Source: Bemisia tabaci
Taxonomy: Eukaryota > Arthropoda > Insecta > Hemiptera > Aleyrodidae
Assembly: GCF_918797505.1 (NCBI RefSeq)
Contig: NC_092796.1
Coordinates: 60,976,851-61,040,850 of the forward strand
Reading direction: 5' to 3'
DNA length: 64,000 nucleotides
A program made the position numbers and the translations under genes. Below the pieces are notes generated by a model. It was not told where the DNA came from, searched no databases, and saw only the letters and a list, made by a program, of their open reading frames with translations. How positions within the stretch are numbered: the first letter of the stretch is position 1; each line of letters starts with the position of its first letter. This document shows, in pieces, positions 56,306 to 64,000 of the stretch.

Positions 56306-56506
56306 CACGCAAAAAAAGGCGCATTACACATCGTCCACCGCGGTTGTTGAACCTCCTCTTCTGTAAAGTTACACGTCTAGGTTACGAATGCCACGCGATC
56401 AAGTAGCTGTGCTACACGTGTAAAAGTAATCGCGTCAACCAATGAACGAGTGACATTGTCAGATACAGCCGCGGTGGGTGAAAGAAAATGCGAATTTTTA
56501 TGCGTG
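56306..56506. repeat. CAC-tip foldback, diverged
   Basis: Left CACGCAAAAAAAGGCGCATT, right (inverted) CACGCATAAAAATTCGCATT. Arms share CACCGCGG. Inner GTTACACGTCTA / GCTACACGTGTAAAAG pair weakly. Flanks are TA and AA. The arms are less alike than in other members. Confidence 0.55.
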
Positions 56507-57084
56507 AAACAGTCAATTTTCATGCGGGAAAAAGCAATATTGCCCCTCCTGACCTCCTCAAATGACGGCTCAAATCACATCCATAAAATTACATTACATG
56601 ACATGAGGAGAAAGTAGGGCTAAGCTTGCGTGACGAGTGTGTGAAAATAAATCGCCAAAAAGCCCCCGAAATGTATCAAACAAATACTACTATGATTTCT
56701 GCCATTTTAGTGCGCTATACGTGAAGAAATGTATCGAAATCAGTGCATATGAAAGCATCATTGATTGAAACTATATCCCAGGTGGATAGCAGCCGTTAGC
56801 CATGGCCAAACAATCAGTATACATCACATAAACCGGAAATGACGTAATGGCCAGTCCATAAATATTTAGCAGCCCGTTAGATAATTACGGAAATTGACTG
56901 GTTGTGACGTCATATCCGAATATATTGATCGTGTGACCACAGACATCGTACGTGCATCACCGCAGTAAATGACGGCAATTACTGTGGGTTTCCCGAGAGC
57001 GATACCTCCACTGATGTTGAACGGAGAAAAGTGAGAGGATGGATCTTATCATTTTTGACTAAATAGAAAGTAAGAGCCCGCAAT
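56507..57084. other. Unassigned with a family J fragment
   Basis: GATGTTGAACGGAGAAAAGT followed by GATCTTATCATTTTTGACTA near 57013-57061 resembles the inner arm of family J. Nothing else recognised. Confidence 0.3.
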
Positions 57085-57695
57085 GAATAGCAGATGTGAC
57101 TATATCTGTATTTTTTTGCGCTTGCTTTTCAGGCGATGAGACACCTGACGATCACATTTAAAATTCCTCATGGAAAATAACATGGGTAATCAAAAAACCA
57201 TATATTTTCCTGGAGCGAAATTAGCCAATTTTGCAGCGAAAAGATGTCCATGACTGCAGACTTCTCGAGGATTTGGCGTTTCTTGTAGTGTATAATACAG
57301 TGACAGTAACAGTTCTGTAGTGTATTTTTCTCCAAAAAACACCAAAGATCTTGATTTTTGAAATTTCAATTTTCTTCCACTTGAGTCAGTCGGGCAGTCA
57401 AAAACATCGACCCAAGTGAAGGAAAATTGAAATATCAAAAATCAAGATCATTGATGCTTTTTAGAGAATGTCGAATGTATTATACATTAATAGATACGCC
57501 AAATCCTCGAGAAATCAGTCATGGACGTCTTTTTGGCCGCAAGATTGGCTGAATTCAGAATATAACATCTGGCTGTAATTTCCCACGTTATTTTCCCTAA
57601 GAAATTCAAAAGTGGTCTTCGGGTGTCTGATTAGCTGATAAGTAAACGCGGGAAGAACAGGCGATCACACACCACTGCTACCCAATGTGAATTCT
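57085..57695. repeat. Large imperfect palindrome, ~600 bp
   Basis: Arms include GAAAATAACATGGGTAAT / ATTTCCCACGTTATTTTCCC, GGAGCGAAATTAGCCAATTT / inverse, GACTTCTCGAGGATTTGGCG / ATACGCCAAATCCTCGAG, and CTTGATTTTTGAAATTTCAA / inverse near the centre (about 57395-57410). The outer limits are approximate because the arms diverge. Non-coding. Confidence 0.72.
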
Positions 57696-60302
57696 TATTA
57701 TTCTCTTTGCTTCTGACGGATATTGTATGGAAATAAAACACGATCCTGTGACCAGTTCTACTGCGACTCTTTGTTGGCGCCTTGAAATAGATTTTGATGG
57801 TTGAATAGTATGGCTAGACAACATTCTGTCCAAAATATGGCTAGAGAAAAAATAATATTGGAACGTCATCACGGTTCTGTGCACAGATATCATCGTATAG
57901 ATACTGCCCTTCAATAGTGCTTTAGTACCTAATAATAAGACAACTTTGCATATCCGCAGTATGTTTCCTTGAGCACGATATTAATCATATTTCTCATAGC
58001 GCGATCGAGGGTGGAGTCAATGGACCCGGTGGTGACCGAACACCCGTCCAACCACTATTACCATTAAAAACACACGTTTTATGAGCGGTGCACATCCATT
58101 AATTGAGTGTTTAAAAAACCCAACACTTCACAGACAACAGAACTACCGACTCTAAAGTTGAGTGGTGCCCTCCGGAAGTATACCAAAACAAGCCAAGTCC
58201 ACAGTTGCCGAACTTAGAACTCGTAGTCAGAATGATAACCTATTAGAGCATCTGTGCAGAGGGAGAATGTTGTCATGTCCTTTGCCTGTGCCGCTCTTTT
58301 CCCCGCGAAATGGCGTGGACCCCGCACCATTTCTCCGCCTTGTTTTTCGTAAAGCTTGTGCTCAACTTATTTGGTGTTCACTCATAATCAACTTGAAAAT
58401 TGACCCAAGTGACTTGGCGAAATTTTGAGTGTCAAAATAATACGCAAAACGCGAGGAAATAAGAGCTTAGAGAATCATCAACATTTTCCGTAAGAGTATT
58501 TCAGTGAAAGGATACTCATTGTGAACGTTGACGACAGTGCGCTAATGCGCCACTGAGGTGTCCCTTGCGTGAACTGAAACAAATTCTGCTTTTCAGCTCC
58601 ACCCCAGCGTCCCCAGCCCCCTTTCCTTGGACGTTAGCATTCTCTCTCGATCTAGCTACTCGTACCATGGAACGAATTTTCCATCACTTGTTGTATCGTG
58701 CAAACGTCTGCGCCTTCAACTGGAAAAGCTGCAGATAGCATGACTGCTCTATCTGTAACGGCTGCTTGGAGCTTACGGTTCCATTCAAAAGGATTAATGA
58801 GAAGTTTCTAATGTTTCTGGAGGAACTCCTTTTGATAGGCACCGCTGCTGATTATATTTATAATTAAATTTTAATAGAAATAGAATAATTTTAATTATTT
58901 TTCCTTAAAAAAGTATTATAGTGAATGGATGATACTGATTATTTTTAAAGAAATATTACGCGAGAACAGGAAACATAATTTAATCTATGCGAAGAAAACG
59001 GAATACGGCGGGACTAAAGCATAAAAACGTGTTTGAAAGGTACACCGTAGAATATCATGAGGGCGGAAAGAGGTCGAATGTATCGAATTTCCTTGTTACA
59101 GTTTTTGAAACCGACAAAATTACAAGAAAATATAATTGAAAACACATTTCCGAAGACGTGTCTTTCCGAATCAACAAAACGAACGGATTCAGAGAATTCA
59201 TTTGAAATTAATTTATGGTTATCAACATCAATGAACACAGAGTGAGTAATGCGTAGAATCCGTGGCAACATCTGTCCGTTTGGAACTATGTTCTCCGAAA
59301 TTTCAATAAATTCTTATAGGTTCTTGTTTGTGAGCTATAAATTTTCCCCTTCAATTGGTATGCCCCCGCTGAGGGCTCATATTTGAAACCACTGTTGCCG
59401 GACAGTATAGGGGTCCCGCACTAATTTGACGCTTCTGTTCCAAGTTAAAGTCATCAACGGGCAACAATGTGTTAAAGTTGAATGCAGGCCAAACCCCGAG
59501 TCTCATATCGAAAAGGATTTCGATAGCATCTTCAGGAAAGATCATTTCTGCGAAGGTTCGCCAAGTCCGTGACGACTGCTACGCTTTAATATTTCCATTG
59601 AATCAATATTGCCCCCCCCCCCCTCCCACGACCACTATAGAATGACCCCTCTCCGCTAAATCTGGATAACACTGTTTCCGAGATGAATAATCAGTGCTAA
59701 GGAGTGTTAAATAAATTATGTTGTAAAGCTGCCAATATTTGTAGTTGTTTATGCCTCATTGTTTGTGACATGAATATCTCTCTCTTAAAAAAAAGAAAAA
59801 AAAGAAGAAAAAAACCGAGAACTAACGAAAGTGCCTACAATGTCGGTATAGCCTATCTGAATTTTACTTCGATTTGCAATTATCCAAATGAAAATGACCT
59901 TCCAACTTAAGAAGAAAGAAAGAGGATAAAGAAAAGAGGAGCTCTTTACTCTTGAGATTCTTGACTTGTCCTAACATTCAAAATGTTGACTTGATCATTG
60001 TTTGGTTTAATCAATTTGTAAAGTTACATGAAAACGCTAACTAAAACACATGAAACGGAGGTGATATTTGAACCCCGAAAAACTACTAGGTAATCATGAG
60101 GGATAAGAGTTCGTGAATTTGTTTGCGTGCATGGTTAAATATTTGGACCGAATTATTTTTGCGTCTCTGTTCATATGATGAGTTCATGAGGATAGAAATA
60201 TAATATTGTTTAATTAATAGAAAAAAGGCTAACTCAGTGTTCAAGTAAATTACAGGAGCCCCACCCGGCAAGTCGTGCTATAGTTGCGATAACTACCCGC
60301 AG
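57696..60302. other. Unassigned AT-rich DNA with a family R half copy
   Basis: 58285-58345 (GCTCTTTTCCCCGCGAAATG, then GCACCATTTCTCCGCCTTG) matches the right arm of family R at 48675-48718. A C-tract lies at 59612-59625. No gene recognised in 2.6 kb. Confidence 0.35.
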
Positions 60303-60304
60303 AT

Positions 60305-60540
60305 CACTGAAAAAAAGCTGGATGATTTCGTCAACACCAATAATTTTCTGGCACTGTACAACATTACACTTATCGGAGCTGCACACCAACTTGATGTAAA
60401 AGCACCAATTAATTTGAGCATGACTCCATCACCTAAGTTCCAGTTCAACTCCCGTATGGTTAGTACAGTACCAATACGTCAGTACACATAACACCAATTT
60501 GGGTTAGTTGCGTCAAATTAACTAGCCCTTTTTTTCAATA
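60305..60540. repeat. CAC-tip element, weak arms
   Basis: Left CACTGAAAAAAAGCTGGATG, right end TAACTAGCCCTTTTTTTCAA then TA. Only the tips pair. The interior has repeated ACACCAA motifs. Flanks are AT and TT. Less certain than other members. Confidence 0.45.
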
Positions 60541-61289
60541 TTGAAACTATTTCTCCTTTCATGGTTACAACAACTACTGCGGCGCTTACATAAAGATTCT
60601 ATCATTTACCGCATGCAAAAACTACATGATAGATCTGTGCTTTTAACAAATCACTCGATGATTGGTCGCAATTTCTTTTCCCCTCCTTTTTGGTATCTTA
60701 TTTTTCTATTTTTACGAGAAATTGAGTTGAACAGCCCTTATTCACGTTTTTAATCTCATGATATTTCTTGCTGACAAAATTAAATAAAATCTCAAAAATT
60801 GATCGAACAATACATGATCCGTCCGTATTTTTGTAAGATACGCAGCCGCCGCATGAGTGCTGGTCATGACATGACAGACTCTACTTGAGCCAGGACGGAC
60901 ACCGCGCTGAGGCCGCCGCCGATACAATTTTTTATCGATTCCGAATCGAAGAGGTGACAAGATGAACGAGGGCACTCTCTGCACGAGCTCAACAACGGGA
61001 AATAAATGTTAAAGGGACGGACCGAGGGGCTTGGTGCGGACATTCCAATACCAATTCCACTTTATCAAGATTTTCCAGCGAATGTGTGTCGTATTTTGTT
61101 CGCAACAGTGACCATTAGGTGGAAATCAACTTTTACGACCCAAATATGCGGTCAAATTTTCTCCTATTTTCCCCTGTATAACCTGCTTCATTTCTTGTTG
61201 AACCTTAAAATCCCAATATCACTTTTATAATCACCAAATGAAAAACATGTCTAATACAAATTTACGAGTTTTTCCAATTTTGCTTATTT
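60541..61289. other. Unassigned AT-rich DNA
   Basis: Nothing recognised. Confidence 0.3.
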
Positions 61290-61435
61290 TTACAGTATCT
61301 CGGATGTGCGTGTTGGATATTCAAAAATTGAAGGCGCCTCTTCTTTACTAGGACTAGAGATAGTCGACTGTAATGCCGTGATGCAACTATTCGTGTTCCG
61401 CGGATGTGCGTGTTGCATGTTCTAAATTGAAGGCA
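61290..61435 (-). repeat. Family I repeat, two short units
   Basis: CGGATGTGCGTGTTGGATAT and CGGATGTGCGTGTTGCATGT, each followed by AAATTGAAGGC, occur about 97 bp apart. They are related to 33715-34075 and 4190-4560. Confidence 0.6.
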
Positions 61436-61729
61436 CTTTCTTTTTTCCCACTTTTTTAGAGACACACTGTACTCGCCAGTTGTAGCACTTTAATAACAGA
61501 GTACACATGTGGGGAGAGTATCACAAGGCAGCGACATGGGGTTAGAGTATCAAATGCCAAAAATTGAATAGGGCTTTCTTAAAAAGACTTAAGCGTCAGA
61601 GATGAGACCACGAGAAAAACATTAGAAAGAATGATTGACCCGTTTCATTCCGTAGATCGTATGATACTGCGAAATAATCAATTCAACGCTTTATTATTTA
61701 ATAGCTCTGTTCACTGTTTTTCTCGTATT

Positions 61730-62060
61730 AAAATTACGATGCTTAAGTCTTGCAAATGTTCCCGAAAATTTGTGATTCGTCAAAGGAAATGGCAACGTCT
61801 GAAGACTCATACGACGCACAGTGGATCGAGTCAATAGGAGAGGTCGGGCAAAATTTAGAAATTTTAAACGCTTATTACTCCGTGCATACAAACGTTGAGG
61901 TTCAAGAAGTGATTTCATTTGTTTTCTCGTGAAATTTTCGTCTAGAAGCACCCGTTGAAATTTAAATGTGACGATATTTTGCAGTTGTAGTAAAACATTT
62001 CATGTCCGACCTCCTTAATTGACTCTATCCACAGTGCGGCGTTCCTCCGTAGCACGACAA
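61730..62060. repeat. Family A element split by a Transib-like element
   Basis: Family A right-arm sequence (GGCAACGTCTGAAGACTCAT, then ACGACG) runs up to 61816. It resumes at 62037 as CGGCGTTCCTCCGTAGCACG then ACAAAG. The left half of family A is poorly preserved. Confidence 0.75.
61817..62036. mobile_element. Transib-like miniature element nested in family A
   Basis: 220 bp. Left tip CACAGTGGATCGAGTCAATA, identical over 20 bp to the 32454 copy; right tip inverted CACTGTGGATAGAGTCAATT. It is flanked by CGACG (61812-61816) and CGGCG (62037-62041). The family A consensus at this point reads ATACGGCGTTC, so the target was a CGGCG pentamer, matching the CGNCG preference reported for Transib. 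Confidence 0.85.
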
Positions 62061-63654
62061 AGCAGGGAGGACGCTACGTCGTTTAAAAGAAGAGGAAAGA
62101 CGGGAGCGGAGGTAAAAGGCGAAGGGGATAATAAATGGTAGGCGCCATGAGAACCGCATGTGATTTGTCATCTCAAGAGGGTATGATCAAGATTCAGCGC
62201 GGGGTCCACTCAAAACTGCCCTCTTTCCATATCACTTTTGAATGGAAAGTCCACCGTGGAAAAACTTTGACCATTGAGCAGATCCCCCTCGATTTGAGGA
62301 CCGTATGCCGATGAGAGGATGAGTAAAAGCGCAACCTTTCCGGCTTCCTATTTTCTACGTTGGAAATTGCTGGGCAGGAGCTATTCACTGCGGTTCAGCT
62401 CGCACTGCCTATGTCATGACATTTTACACTCATCTGAACATCTTCCTCCAAGCTGGCGTTTAGGGGACGTTCAGAAATTACGAAATGCGAAACTTCAAAT
62501 TTTCGATACCCTCCCCCACGCTCATTACGAGTTTTGCATCGTTAGCCACCCCCTCTCCCTTCTACAGCGTTATGTATTTTATAAACGGACTACACTCAAT
62601 GCGGCTTCAGTTTTGGATGTTTTTGGGAAATATCGATAGTGATATTTCTACACGAACATTTCATTTCTACTTTTGTCCGACTCTACAAAAAGAGCCGCGC
62701 ATTCAAATATACGTCGATGACTAAGGTAAAAAAAAAACGAACCTCAGATTGCGAAGTTTTAAGTTTCCGCTCATGGTTACTTATTTCCAAGGAAAACTAA
62801 TCAATAGAATATTTTTAATTTTTTTTTTTTTTTTTTTTTGGTAAAATTTCTTCACTCACTATGAGCGTATTATACCTAATTAAAAGAAAGCATCTTGATT
62901 TTAGCCTTTCTTAGGGAAAATCCAATATAATCAGAGATTTTTAAACGTTGCAATTGAGATGCGCATTTCCCATAATCAGCCATCGATATTTAGATTATTT
63001 CATTAAAGTAATAAATAATAGCTCTTTTGTCGTAAAGTGGGGCTGCCATAAGAACTTTAGCAAACGATGGACTGTGTAATTGCAGAAGACAATTAATTCG
63101 GTTTTATGTTTGAGTATTTTAAGGGTAAAGATTCCAGTGGTTGGTAAAAATTAAATGATAAAGTTTCATTAACTTCATAATACCTATCCTGAATTTCGAT
63201 TTGAATACTTCATGATAAACTTAAGGAACTTTATATCCAGCCTCTCTATCTAGAAAGGTGAGTTTGCCGCTCGGTGAAAAAAGGAGAGTTCGAAAATCAG
63301 AGTTGGAAAATTAGTCTGAATAATTCTATATGACATTATGCTGAGAGAGCGAGAGGTCGGGGTTTATTCTACACATCCCCTCGGGGTTTGGGGGAAGATC
63401 GGAGGAGTGGGACGGGAACAAAACACGTTCCGCCTTTAATCACGCTCCTTCTCTTCAATCTTAATCCTTTAAAAAGTGTTTGACATTTGCAGTTTTAAAG
63501 CACGGACAAAAAGTGCTCCCATCCAGCCGCATACAAAAAGATCTTAGAGGGAGTTCTGATGATCGATTCACTTGACAATGAAACCGGCAAATAAAAGCTC
63601 AATATAACTATGACAAATCAGGTAACTGAATGTAATGAAAAATTAGAAAATGAA
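62061..63654. other. Unassigned AT-rich DNA
   Basis: Poly(T) of about 20 at 62819-62839; no gene or element recognised. Confidence 0.3.
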
Positions 63655-63920
63655 CGCCCCTACTCTTTTCGTTTATGTTTTTATCGTGATTTTTGCTGAA
63701 CTTTCGGCCAGAAAATGCGTGAAAATGAAGCTGTAGAAAAAAGGGAGCCGAAGTTCAATGAACCTTCCACCAAATCAAAATTTGATCAAAATTACGGGGG
63801 GAGAGGGCCAACTACCCGGAACTCTCTCCGGACGCCCCTACTCTTTTTGTTCACGTTTTCATCTTGATGTTGAAATCGCTGAAATTTCAGCCAGAAAAAG
63901 CGTGAAAAAGAAGCTACAGG
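63655..63920 (+). repeat. Diverged direct repeat, period ~178 bp
   Basis: CGCCCCTACTCTTTTCGTTT (63655) and CGCCCCTACTCTTTTTGTTC (63833), each followed about 45 bp later by GGCCAGAAAATGCGTGAAAA or CAGCCAGAAAAAGCGTGAAA and AGAAGCT. Possibly part of a larger array continuing beyond the window. Confidence 0.6.
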
Positions 63921-64000
63921 ATTGGAAAGTGACGTCATGACAACGCTGTCACAGGAACGGATAAAGAATAATCCAGATTTCTCTCTTGGATCGGGATTAT

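Noticed and set aside
1..64000. CRISPR arrays, toxin-antitoxin or phage defence systems
   Set aside because: The repeats are transposon-derived, variably spaced and inverted. Nothing resembles regular 25-40 bp repeats with unique spacers, and there are no cas-like genes.

Overview
This is a gene-poor, AT-rich stretch of an animal nuclear genome, most likely an arthropod and possibly a hemipteran insect (an inference from repeat style; no host gene was found to fix the taxon). There are no bacterial-style operons, ribosome binding sites, rRNA or convincing tRNA genes. I recognise one intact protein-coding gene: a 656-residue DDE transposase with a C-terminal SWIM zinc finger (5900-7870). It lies inside a complete DNA transposon (about 4651-8814) bounded by 846-bp, nearly identical inverted repeats.

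Almost everything else identifiable is non-autonomous transposon debris, much of it with readable ends and target-site duplications (TSDs). (1) Family A, ~250 bp with CTGCCGTG tips, has about 14 full or partial copies from end to end. (2) Palindromic elements with different bodies share tips of the type CAC-N-(N)-A6 and flanking 2-bp direct repeats (at least 14 copies). (3) hAT-type miniature elements with 8-bp TSDs lie at 9692, 33547, 42373, 43213 and 51388. (4) Two Transib-like miniature elements with CACAGTG tips and CGNCG target duplications lie at 32454 and 61817. (5) A mariner-like 1.39-kb element with 370-bp inverted repeats flanked by TA lies at 53608-54999. (6) Several other foldback families (G, H, J, N, O, R), a tRNA-derived SINE-like sequence, and minisatellite arrays at 3395, 10742, 35070 and 54213 make up the rest.

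Layout: 1-4650 holds family A copies, a CAC-tip element and a 170-bp tandem array. 4651-8814 is the autonomous transposon. 9-11.2 kb holds stacked miniature elements, then a GC-rich island and a three-unit tandem array. 11-17 kb is mostly unassigned AT-rich DNA. 17-24.5 kb holds families G, O, A and H, two GC-rich islands and palindromes. 24.5-32 kb is mostly unassigned. 32-51.7 kb is densely packed with nested elements. 53.3-57.7 kb holds the SINE-like piece, the mariner-like element and large palindromes. 57.7-64 kb is sparse except for a Transib-like element nested in a family A copy.

The nesting gives a relative chronology: the Transib-like element at 61817 and the hAT element at 51388 are younger than the family A copies they split, and the hAT element at 42373 is younger than its family G host. 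No host gene, CRISPR array or prokaryotic defence system is visible. Exons of host genes could be present but cannot be supported by eye.
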